Source of the DNA: SIG565 sp045540055
GTDB lineage: Bacteria > Bacillota > Clostridia > Oscillospirales > Acutalibacteraceae
Assembly (NCBI GenBank): GCA_045540055.1
Contig: JAZQGO010000005.1
Coordinates: 1-11,418, forward strand
Length of the DNA stretch: 11,418 nucleotides
Reading direction: 5' to 3'
Part shown: in pieces, positions 6,271-11,418 of the stretch
How the letters are laid out: each line of letters begins with the position of its first letter
How positions within the stretch are numbered: the stretch's first letter is position 1
The notes under the pieces: generated by a model
The model's input: only the letters and a program-made list of their open reading frames with translations
Told to the model about the DNA's origin: nothing
Database searches by the model: none
Translations under genes and position numbers: made by a program

Positions 6271-6813
6271 TTAATTGCCTCCTGTATCAGTTATATAAAT
6301 TCGTTTTGTAGTAACGCCGAGTGTCGCTACCAATGCCTGCTCAATCTGTTCTTTGACATACTCTTTTCCGCCGCCCGAATAAATTACCGCCACACCCCTC
6401 ACCTGCGGAAGCTGCTCATTTATGACTAGCGGCTTTTCATTGCCGTCGGCGTCGGTCAGTATTATATATTTGTTTTCGCTGTCGGTTGAAACATCGGTTG
6501 TGTCACTGCTCTGGCGGTCGCTTTTATTGAATTTCGTTTCATCTGCATAGTTGTATGTAACACCCGTATCAAGTGTTATCATAACCGAAACATCCTTTGC
6601 GCCGCTTATAGATTTGACAATGCTTTCGGTGTTTTCCTCAAGAGAGAGTCGGTATGCGTCGATATCAAACACGTCCTCGCTTACCTTTTTATCCTTGTCT
6701 GAGGACGAAAAAAAGGACGATACGAAAATAAGTAAAATACCGCATATACCTAAAATTAAAATCAATTTTCCATTTTTAAACTGACAAATCAGTTGTTTGA
6801 TTTTTTCATTCAT
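6271..6813 (-). CDS. spoIIIAG: Stage III sporulation protein AG
   Basis: A 180-residue bitopic membrane protein with one N-terminal membrane helix (about 16-35) and an extracytoplasmic domain. In Bacillus SpoIIIAG forms a large ring in the feeding-tube channel. Family features are the stretch DVSVMITLDTGVTYNYAD, the segment NKYIILTDADGNEKPL, and the conserved QLPQVRGVAVIYSGG leading into a ring-building motif ending GVTTKRIYITDTGGN. It is shorter than the B. subtilis protein (229). The ATG directly abuts the spoIIIAF stop, with GAGGTGA about 11 bases upstream inside spoIIIAF, so translation is probably coupled. Confidence 0.92.
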   Translation of the reverse strand: MNEKIKQLICQFKNGKLILILGICGILLIFVSSFFSSSDKDKKVSEDVFDIDAYRLSLEENTESIVKSISGAKDVSVMITLDTGVTYNYADETKFNKSDRQSSDTTDVSTDSENKYIILTDADGNEKPLVINEQLPQVRGVAVIYSGGGKEYVKEQIEQALVATLGVTTKRIYITDTGGN

Positions 6814-7242
6814 TCACTCAACCGTCACCTCTTTTGTCTGCACCGTTTTGTTAATAATCTTTTTTATCTGTTCAGCATCACAAGAAGAATACACCTTTAT
6901 ACTACTAATAAATATGCCGCCCGCCTCGTCAATATCCGTACTAACCGAAATTTTATTAAAAGAAATATCGTTGTCCTTTAGTGCCGCGGCGCATATGTAC
7001 TCCGCCTGAGTCTTTGTAAGCTCACACGCCGCAGTATAGTCTGTTTTGCCCGATGCGGAGCCAAAATCAAGCTTTATATCGCCTACACCTATAAAAAGGG
7101 CGATGCAAGAACAGAAAAAAACGAGGGTAAACACATATCTTACCGATTTTGATATATTACCCGTCGGCGTCATAATGAACATAGCGCCTATAAAAATCGC
7201 CGCGGCGCTCAGTCCCATAACTATCTGAGCAATATTCTCCAT
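6814..7242 (-). CDS. spoIIIAF: Stage III sporulation protein AF
   Basis: A 142-residue membrane protein with two N-terminal helices (IVMGLSAAAIFIGAMFIM and YVFTLVFFCSCIALFIGV) and a soluble C-terminal domain rich in alternating charged and hydrophobic residues. It is a component of the mother-cell SpoIIIA channel complex and is less conserved than its neighbours. The frame is open to an ATG at 7263, which would overlap spoIIIAE by 20 bases. ATG 7242 is preferred because AGGTGG lies about 7 bases before it and it removes the overlap. Identification rests on operon position, length and topology together. Confidence 0.88.
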   Translation of the reverse strand: MENIAQIVMGLSAAAIFIGAMFIMTPTGNISKSVRYVFTLVFFCSCIALFIGVGDIKLDFGSASGKTDYTAACELTKTQAEYICAAALKDNDISFNKISVSTDIDEAGGIFISSIKVYSSCDAEQIKKIINKTVQTKEVTVE

Positions 7243-7243
7243 A

Positions 7244-8359
7244 CTACCCACCTGCCCTTGCACAAATAGCCAGCGCTATTATAAAAAGTGCGCCGACAAA
7301 AAGAATTATACCAATAAGCAAGGCAAACACGGAATCGACCGCCTTTAATATCTGCGGTACTTTAGGCAGAGAAAACATAGACGCAGCCGACGAGCAAAGC
7401 ATAATATTTATTCGCCATAAAAGCAGCTCTATTACAATAGGTATCAGCATTACAAGTATTGCAATTACGGCATATATACCAACCGAATTTTTAAGAAGTG
7501 ATACCGAGCCGATAACGGTTGTCAGCGCTTCGCTTAGTGACGAGCCGACAACCGGCACAAAGGAGCCTACCATAAATTTGGCCGTTTTTACCGACATTGT
7601 ATCGGCCGATGCATTTATGACGGTCTGCATAGATAATAGACCTATAAAGAGCGTAAAGCAGAAGGATAAAACCCACATAGCAACCTTTTTAATTGCCTCG
7701 GCTATACCACTGTCTTTAATCAGCGGCGACATACCCGTCGCAACACCCAGCCCTAAATATGCGCTCATAAGCGGTACTATTAAAAAGGCGCAGGCCTGAA
7801 CCACCAACTCTGCCGCCGCCAATAATAGCGCACTCGACCCAGCCGCCGTAACGGGCGCACCGCTGACCGTAATTATACCCGCATAAACGGGCACAAACGA
7901 GAGCATAAACACGCCTGTGCCCTTAATCGCCGATACGCATCCGCCGACCGACGACATTATGTTTTTAATAAGCACAAGGGCGATAATAACCGAAAAAATA
8001 TATGATAATGACGGCGAGATACCGCCCTTGTCGTCGACAAAGGCAAAAACACAAGCGTATATAATGATTATTGCCACAATTTCACCGAGCGCCAAGAGGG
8101 GCGTCTTGCCGCCCGACACAACAAACGACCATATCATTTTAAAGGCATTCTCAGTATCTATGTCGCTTACCCAATCGGCATCGTCAATCTCAATGTGATT
8201 ATTCTCAAAAAAATCTCGCACCTCATCGGGCAGACTGTCATGCACGTCCTCAAAACCGCTACTGCGAAGCTGTTCGGTATAAAATTCTTCAATATCGGCG
8301 GCGCTTACCGTAACCGAAAAAGTAAAAATAAGTATAATTAAAACAGTTATCCTTTTCAT
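7244..8359 (-). CDS. spoIIIAE: Stage III sporulation protein AE, polytopic membrane component
   Basis: A 371-residue polytopic membrane protein, close to the B. subtilis length (399). A cleavable-looking signal peptide (MKRITVLIILIFTFSVTVSA) is followed by an acidic extracytoplasmic stretch (to about 75) and then about seven membrane helices. Conserved family segments include FVPVYAGIITVSGAP, SPLIKDSGIAEAIKKVAMWVLSF in pieces, and FMVGSFVPVVGSSLSEAL. The last matches the general style of multipass transport proteins, in line with the view that SpoIIIAE is the membrane core of the channel. It starts 2 bases after the spoIIIAD stop, with only a weak GTGGG ribosome binding site, so coupled translation is likely. 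Confidence 0.95.
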   Translation of the reverse strand: MKRITVLIILIFTFSVTVSAADIEEFYTEQLRSSGFEDVHDSLPDEVRDFFENNHIEIDDADWVSDIDTENAFKMIWSFVVSGGKTPLLALGEIVAIIIIYACVFAFVDDKGGISPSLSYIFSVIIALVLIKNIMSSVGGCVSAIKGTGVFMLSFVPVYAGIITVSGAPVTAAGSSALLLAAAELVVQACAFLIVPLMSAYLGLGVATGMSPLIKDSGIAEAIKKVAMWVLSFCFTLFIGLLSMQTVINASADTMSVKTAKFMVGSFVPVVGSSLSEALTTVIGSVSLLKNSVGIYAVIAILVMLIPIVIELLLWRINIMLCSSAASMFSLPKVPQILKAVDSVFALLIGIILFVGALFIIALAICARAGG

Positions 8360-8361
8360 TA

Positions 8362-8748
8362 TTAACCCACTAAGCTCACCACCGCATCAAATAATGTGCT
8401 TGCAAGCGGCAATGAAATTATAAATATTGAAACCCTGCCGACGAGCTCGGCCTTGGTGGCAAGTGAGGTCTGCCCGAAATCCCGACAGGTGTCCCCTACA
8501 AACTGGGTAATGTATCCCATGCCCAGCGCCTTTAAGGCGATAAAAAAGAACCTCGTGTCAACCCCTGCCGACTGCAAATTGTTCACCACCTCGGCTATGG
8601 GGCGTGCGACATAGGCGAAGACCGACACAAAAATCGTTGCGGCCGCCGCTATCGATATAATGACGGCATATTCCTTTTTATATTGTCCTATTACCACCGC
8701 CAAAACAGCGGCAATAAGGCAGAGTGCCAATAATCTGAACAGTTCCAT
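8362..8748 (-). CDS. spoIIIAD: Stage III sporulation protein AD
   Basis: A 128-residue membrane protein with about four hydrophobic helices, close to the B. subtilis length (133). Typical segments are AVVIGQYKKEYAVIISIAAA, the central FFFIALKALGMGYITQF, and CRDFGQTSLATKAELVGRVS with the conserved polar residues of the family. It is related to SpoIIIAC and thought to be part of the membrane platform of the SpoIIIA complex. The ATG comes 2 bases after the spoIIIAC stop. No clear ribosome binding site is visible, so translation probably depends on coupling to spoIIIAC. Confidence 0.93.
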   Translation of the reverse strand: MELFRLLALCLIAAVLAVVIGQYKKEYAVIISIAAAATIFVSVFAYVARPIAEVVNNLQSAGVDTRFFFIALKALGMGYITQFVGDTCRDFGQTSLATKAELVGRVSIFIISLPLASTLFDAVVSLVG

Positions 8749-8750
8749 TT

Positions 8751-8945
8751 TTAAAGACCGAAAAGGTTTTTTACGGTATCAAACAAATCAGCTATGACAT
8801 TGACTATCATAAGCAATACCACAACCAGTCCCGCAAGGGTTGTAAGCATAGCCTGTTCCTCACGACCTGAGCGCACAAGCACTTGATTAAGCACCGTAAC
8901 AATTATGCCGATGGCCGCAACCTTGAAAATAAAATCTACATCCAT
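8751..8945 (-). CDS. spoIIIAC: Stage III sporulation protein AC
   Basis: A 64-residue protein with two membrane helices (about 8-24 and 33-52), near the B. subtilis length (68). The sequence VDFIFKVAAIGIIVTVLNQVL and the segment SGREEQAMLTTLAGLVVVL are characteristic of the family. It is a small membrane component of the mother-cell SpoIIIA complex. AGAGGT lies about 8 bases before the ATG, in the 10-base gap after spoIIIAB. Confidence 0.95.
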   Translation of the reverse strand: MDVDFIFKVAAIGIIVTVLNQVLVRSGREEQAMLTTLAGLVVVLLMIVNVIADLFDTVKNLFGL

Positions 8946-8955
8946 TCTATTACCT

Positions 8956-9417
8956 CTATATAAGGATAATTACTATACCAAGTCCACTAAAAAAGCCAAG
9001 CTTTGTGTAGAGTCGGGATTTTTCGTTGTACTGTCTGTCGGCATCCTCAAGCCGCCTTAACAACTGCCTTTTATATGTAGCGCATCTCTTTACCTGCGAC
9101 TCGCCGTCGCCCAACCCTAAGCCCTCAAAAAACTCCTCAACGGTTGTTTGGTCTTGCTTGTCGAGTCCCGTGCTTTTGAGTCGCACAAAAAAGGGCTCGT
9201 CTACCGACAAATAGGTGTCATATTTATAAATACTGCTTATAATCTGCGGCAGTTCGGCCGAGCTGTAGCGTATTTTTTCGGCAATTTCATCGATAGCGCC
9301 AACAAACCAGTTAAGCGTCTGGGTTCGGCGCTTCAGTCCCTTTGAAAGCCCTATACCAAAAAGTGTGGTTGAGCAAACAATAAAAACAAAACCAATTATT
9401 TTGATTAAAAAAGGCAT
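8956..9417 (-). CDS. spoIIIAB: Stage III sporulation protein AB
   Basis: A 153-residue protein with a hydrophobic helix at each end (about 1-23 and 138-153) and a soluble, mostly helical middle. In Bacillus (171 residues) this middle resembles type II secretion GspF domains and is thought to act as an adaptor for the SpoIIIAA ATPase. Conserved features are the N-terminal FGIGLSKGLKRRTQTL, the stretch IAEKIRYSSAELPQI, GLGDGESQVKRC, and the terminal KLGFFSGLGIVIILI. It overlaps spoIIIAA by 13 bases, with AGGGAG about 9 bases before the ATG. Confidence 0.95.
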   Translation of the reverse strand: MPFLIKIIGFVFIVCSTTLFGIGLSKGLKRRTQTLNWFVGAIDEIAEKIRYSSAELPQIISSIYKYDTYLSVDEPFFVRLKSTGLDKQDQTTVEEFFEGLGLGDGESQVKRCATYKRQLLRRLEDADRQYNEKSRLYTKLGFFSGLGIVIILI

Positions 9418-10334
9418 CGCTCAAGCTCCCTTCTTGAAAAAATTTCGGGTTGTTTACCGTGTGATAAGACGACTATGGTTTTTATGTAGGCGTGCGATAA
9501 AAGCTTTCGGGTGATGGGGCGGGACGCCAGCTCTTCAATTTTTCCTATATGAGCCGTCAACACCACATCTGCACCGCCGCCCATACACTGCGCCACCGCC
9601 TCAAGCTCTGCTACGGTGCCGATTTCATCAAACGCAATAATTTCGGGGCAAAGTGTGCGAAGCGCAAGCTCGACTCCGCGTGACTTCTCTATACCGTACA
9701 AAACATCGGTGTTGAGCCCTAAATCATTTTGTGTTTTACCGCCGTGACAGGCCGAAATCTCACCTCGTGTATCGACCACCGCCAACCGCCTGTAGCGCCC
9801 CGCCGCACCGTCAGATAACTGCCGTATAAAATCACGCAGTACCGTCGTTTTGCCCGAGCCTGGCGGCCCTGCAATTAAAACACCGCCCGATGAATACCGC
9901 TTTATAAGAAAGTCTGCCGCACCGAAAACCTGACGGGCGATTCGTATATTAACCGATGAAAAATCATAAACACTCTCCCCCGAAAAATTCCCCGCAATGC
10001 CTGCTCTGTGCCCGTACCGCATGGCTATAAAGCCCTGCCGCATTTCATTTGTGTGGGAATACATTGAATTATTACATAAATTCTTGACGGTGTCGGTAAT
10101 ATCAGCCCCTGTCACAAAAAACAGGTCAGATGTTTTTTCATAATAAAGGCAACCGTTTCTGCCCACAAAGGCAACGCCCGATAAAATAGTCAACGTCAAC
10201 GGCTTATCGGCTCGCAGGCGTATTTCCTGCACCTGTGCCTTTTTATCCCTCGGCAGCGCACGCAATATATTAGCAATACCATATGGCAACGCATAAAGTG
10301 CCGAATCAAATCTATCGGTATTTGTGTCCTGCAT
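9405..10334 (-). CDS. spoIIIAA: Stage III sporulation protein AA, secretion-type ATPase
   Basis: A 309-residue cytosolic P-loop ATPase of the secretion-ATPase/AAA type and the only energy-coupling subunit of the SpoIIIA complex. An N-terminal domain recognises partners (VQEIRLRADKPL; YSHTNEMRQGFIAMRYGHRAGIAG in pieces). It is followed by Walker A GPPGSGKTT (about 156-164), DTRGEIS, and Walker B IIAFDE (about 232-237), with LTAHIG as the probable sensor region. The frame is open to an ATG at 10349, but ATG 10334 is better supported because GAGGTC lies 9 bases before it, while 10349 has none. Length equals the B. subtilis protein (307). It is the first gene of the operon. Confidence 0.95.
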   Translation of the reverse strand: MQDTNTDRFDSALYALPYGIANILRALPRDKKAQVQEIRLRADKPLTLTILSGVAFVGRNGCLYYEKTSDLFFVTGADITDTVKNLCNNSMYSHTNEMRQGFIAMRYGHRAGIAGNFSGESVYDFSSVNIRIARQVFGAADFLIKRYSSGGVLIAGPPGSGKTTVLRDFIRQLSDGAAGRYRRLAVVDTRGEISACHGGKTQNDLGLNTDVLYGIEKSRGVELALRTLCPEIIAFDEIGTVAELEAVAQCMGGGADVVLTAHIGKIEELASRPITRKLLSHAYIKTIVVLSHGKQPEIFSRRELERCLF

Positions 10335-10388
10335 TTCTATCGACCTCATTCTATCCTATGAGACAGGCAGTAAAAAAAGAACAAGCCT

Positions 10389-10418
10389 TGGCCAAGTATC
10401 CTTACGGGTACTTGGCCA
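10389..10418. repeat. Strong hairpin upstream of spoIIIAA
   Basis: TGGCCAAGTATCC (10389-10401) pairs with GGGTACTTGGCCA (10406-10418) through 13 bp, with one G-U pair and a TTAC loop. On the minus strand it is followed by TTGTTCTTTTTTTACTG, so it could act as a terminator protecting spoIIIAA from upstream read-through. On the plus strand the tail GTTTTCTTC is weaker. It adjoins the hairpin array to its right and could instead be a terminal part of that element. Confidence 0.6.
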
Positions 10419-10438
10419 GTTTTCTTCGCCAAAGCCGA

Positions 10439-10550
10439 GTGATATTGCCTTCGCCAGTTTTAGGCGAATAAAATATCACTAAAACCGTAGGTTTTAATAT
10501 CACTTTTGATTTATCAAAAATATCACTCTATGCAAAGCATAGAATATTAC
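10439..10550. repeat. Array of variable mini-hairpins joined by a constant octamer
   Basis: AATATCAC occurs at 10472, 10496 and 10519, with a variant AATATTAC at 10543, at a period of 23-24 bases. An inverted copy, GTGATATT, stands at 10439. Each interval holds a perfect palindrome of different sequence: TTCGCC/GGCGAA (10450-10468), AAAACC/GGTTTT (10481-10495), TTTTGAT/ATCAAAA (10504-10519) and TCTATGC/GCATAGA (10527-10543). Spacer and spacing are kept while the stems differ, which points to selected structure. I recall similar-looking arrays in clostridial intergenic regions but cannot confirm this or name a family. Nothing here looks coding. Confidence 0.7.
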
Positions 10551-10560
10551 TCGCTTTTAT

Positions 10561-10612
10561 CAAGCTTAAAATAAAAAGAAGTGTAGAGAATTCTACACTT
10601 CTTTTTAGCTTG
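10561..10612 (-). terminator. Terminator of the ribbon-helix-helix gene
   Basis: A 15-bp perfect stem (10573-10587 with 10592-10606) and a GAAT loop, with the core reading GAAGTGTAGA/TCTACACTTC flanked by A5 and T5. CAAGCT (10561-10566) and AGCTTG (10607-10612) can extend the stem after a bulge. It begins about 13 bases after the stop of the gene at 10625. It is symmetrical and could work in both directions. Confidence 0.85.
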
Positions 10613-10624
10613 CTCTTTTCCTTA

Positions 10625-10786
10625 TTAAAATTTAATTTTTCCTTTTTGACGCTCATATTCTTCTAAATATCGATTAAGCAGATATCTTATAAGTCCCGCC
10701 ACACTGCGTTTCTCAGCAGACGCCGCAAAACGTGCTTTAAAATAAACCTTATCCTCAACAGCAACACTAATTCTTTTATCTTTCAT
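10625..10786 (-). CDS. Small ribbon-helix-helix DNA-binding protein
   Basis: A 53-residue protein beginning MKDKRISVAVEDKVYFKARF. The order of one short beta strand (KRISVAVE), a helix (VYFKARFAASAEK) and a second helix (SVAGLIRYLLNRYLEEYERQ) with a hydrophobic heptad-like face is that of MetJ/Arc/CopG ribbon-helix-helix repressors, which bind operators as dimers through the strand. AGAGGA lies about 7 bases before the ATG. It follows the helix-turn-helix gene by about 41 bases on the same strand and probably shares its transcript. No toxin gene is adjacent, so an antitoxin role is not supported. It may regulate its own operon or the mobile remnant around it. The target is unknown. Confidence 0.8.
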   Translation of the reverse strand: MKDKRISVAVEDKVYFKARFAASAEKRSVAGLIRYLLNRYLEEYERQKGKIKF

Positions 10787-10827
10787 AACCGTTCCTCTTT
10801 CGTTTTTAAGTTACCGCATTTGCTTTT

Positions 10828-11070
10828 TTACTTTTTTTCAATAATATAATGTTGTTTGAATAATGATGCCTTATCTACTCCAAAATAATCGTGCATATAG
10901 TAAATTTGAGCTATCCTAAACGAGTCAGGCAATTCACCCTGCTTAATAATTTTAAACGATTTTGGTGATGTGTGTAAAATTCTGCACATTCTGGTATCAC
11001 TTATCTTATTGTCCTTTTGAAGTGCAATAACATTGTTAATTAAATTTTCTCTTTCCTTACTAAAATCCAT
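10828..11070 (-). CDS. Small helix-turn-helix protein, probable repressor
   Basis: An 80-residue charged protein. A segment at about 23-47 (ISDTRMCRILHTSPKSFKII, then KQGEL) has the spacing of a Cro/XRE-type helix-turn-helix, and the C-terminal third (FRIAQIYYMHDYFGVDKASLF) looks like the helical dimerisation tail of small XRE proteins. I do not recognise a named family. ATG 11070 is chosen over the longer frame to 11097 because AAAGGAG lies 8-9 bases before it. A promoter at 11112-11140 and a palindrome overlapping its -35 suggest autoregulation. The AT-rich composition contrasts with the spo genes and hints at acquired DNA. Confidence 0.75.
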   Translation of the reverse strand: MDFSKERENLINNVIALQKDNKISDTRMCRILHTSPKSFKIIKQGELPDSFRIAQIYYMHDYFGVDKASLFKQHYIIEKK

Positions 11071-11111
11071 ATTTGTTCTCCTTTTGATTTGAAACAATTA
11101 TTACACCCCTT

Positions 11112-11140
11112 ATATTAAAAAAATCGATTTTACATCACAA
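11112..11140 (-). promoter_or_regulatory. Promoter of the two small regulator genes
   Basis: On the minus strand, -35 TTGTGA (11135-11140), a 17-bp spacer and -10 TAATAT (11112-11117). Transcription would start near 11105, about 35 bases before the ATG at 11070. Confidence 0.6.
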
Positions 11141-11149
11141 CTGATGTAA
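11130..11149. promoter_or_regulatory. Candidate operator palindrome over the -35 element
   Basis: TTACATCA (11130-11137) and TGATGTAA (11142-11149) form a perfect inverted repeat with a 4-base spacer, CAAC. The -35 hexamer lies across the spacer and one arm, so a dimer bound here would block RNA polymerase. The product of the first or second downstream gene is the obvious candidate ligand, by inference. Confidence 0.5.
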
Positions 11150-11192
11150 TTAAAAAAGGCACCGAACGGGTGTTGCGGTTAGGGATGAAATG

Positions 11193-11300
11193 CCTTAAAA
11201 AGTAAATTTTTGCGGACTAATGTGTTAAAAATCCGCGGCACGCGTCAGCGTTACCGCGGATTTTCGCCTTTTATTCCACTAAAAATTTATCTTTTTAAGG
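11193..11300. repeat. Large nested palindrome 1
   Basis: Outer arms: CCTTAAAAAG (11193-11202) and TAAATTTTT (11203-11211) pair with CTTTTTAAGG (11291-11300) and AAAAATTTA (11281-11289), with one bulged base. Core: AAAATCCGCGG (11228-11238) pairs perfectly with CCGCGGATTTT (11254-11264), enclosing ACGC/GCGT around a GTCA loop. The stretches between outer arms and core also partly match. The core could act as a terminator on the minus strand (tail ATTTTTAACAC) for a gene beyond the window. Confidence 0.65.
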
Positions 11301-11321
11301 TGCGCGTGCAGTTTTGTAAGA

Positions 11322-11409
11322 ATAAATTTGCTACTATTTCGAAGATATGAAAACACAGTAATACTTTGTGTCTTACAAGTTTTCATAGCAAGAAAAAGTG
11401 CAAATTTAT
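11322..11409. repeat. Large nested palindrome 2
   Basis: ATAAATTTGC (11322-11331) pairs with GCAAATTTAT (11400-11409), TATGAAAAC (11346-11354) pairs with GTTTTCATA (11379-11387), and ACACA (11353-11357) pairs with TGTGT (11367-11371), sharing two bases with the middle arm. The arms are imperfect between these blocks. The outer-arm motif AGATAAATTT resembles that of palindrome 1, just to the left. I see no supported gene from 11150 to the window end. Confidence 0.6.
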
Positions 11410-11418
11410 CTGAAAAAC

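Noticed and set aside
10353..10360. CATAGGAT (minus strand) as a sigma-E -10 element for spoIIIAA
   Set aside because: Position before the ATG at 10334 is right and CATA fits, but no sigma-E-like -35 is present 14-15 bases upstream, where the sequence is a T run. The operon should be under sigma-E, but I cannot point to the promoter.
10439..10550. CRISPR array
   Set aside because: The repeat is only 8 bases and the intervening 15-16 bases are palindromes, not spacers. No cas gene is present.
10625..11070. Toxin-antitoxin module
   Set aside because: Both proteins look like DNA-binding regulators. Neither resembles a known toxin, and no further gene lies in the operon within the window.
11279..11386. 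35-codon open frame on the minus strand (MKTCKTQSIT to KKINF)
   Set aside because: No ribosome binding site before the ATG, and it runs through the arms of both palindromes, so the frame is probably accidental.

Overview
The window reads as chromosome of an endospore-forming member of the Clostridia. The gene content and the small DUF6472-like protein fit Oscillospiraceae/Ruminococcaceae, but the exact taxon is inference. The core is a sporulation block on the minus strand: spoIIE and the complete eight-gene spoIIIA operon (AA to AH). Around it lie a housekeeping gene (lepA), an Asp23/Gls24-family gene, a transposon, and a gene-poor right flank full of palindromes.

Layout, left to right. (1) About 1-740: an IS200/IS605-family insertion sequence with one HUH Y1 transposase. 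It has a left-end hairpin, a long leader hairpin that buries the transposase ribosome binding site, and a right end packed with hairpins that appears to run into the 3' end of lepA. (2) 713-2545: lepA (EF4), minus strand, GTG start. (3) 2658-2828: a 56-residue Cys4 protein, plus strand, driven by a promoter that mirrors the lepA promoter. (4) 2856-5162: spoIIE, minus strand. Its promoter has the 21-bp spacing and 0A boxes expected of direct Spo0A~P control. (5) 5331-5675: Asp23/Gls24 (YqhY-like) with its own vegetative-type promoter and terminator. (6) 5738-10334: spoIIIAH to spoIIIAA, tightly packed and read as one operon from right to left. (7) 10335-10624: no gene, but a strong hairpin, a periodic array of unrelated mini-hairpins joined by a constant octamer, and a terminator. 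(8) 10625-11070: two small DNA-binding-type genes (ribbon-helix-helix and helix-turn-helix) in one operon, with a palindromic candidate operator over the promoter. (9) 11150-11418: no convincing gene, but two large, related, nested palindromes in tandem.

How the genes work together: Spo0A~P would turn on spoIIE, whose phosphatase activates sigma-F and, through it, the sigma-E/sigma-G cascade. The spoIIIA genes then build the mother-cell half of the channel that keeps the forespore active after engulfment. The partner protein SpoIIQ, or its clostridial replacement, is not in the window. The least explained parts are the hairpin array at 10439-10550 and the twin palindromes at 11193-11409.

Start codons were moved from the longest open frame where a ribosome binding site supports it: tnpA, spoIIE, asp23, spoIIIAF, spoIIIAA and the helix-turn-helix gene.
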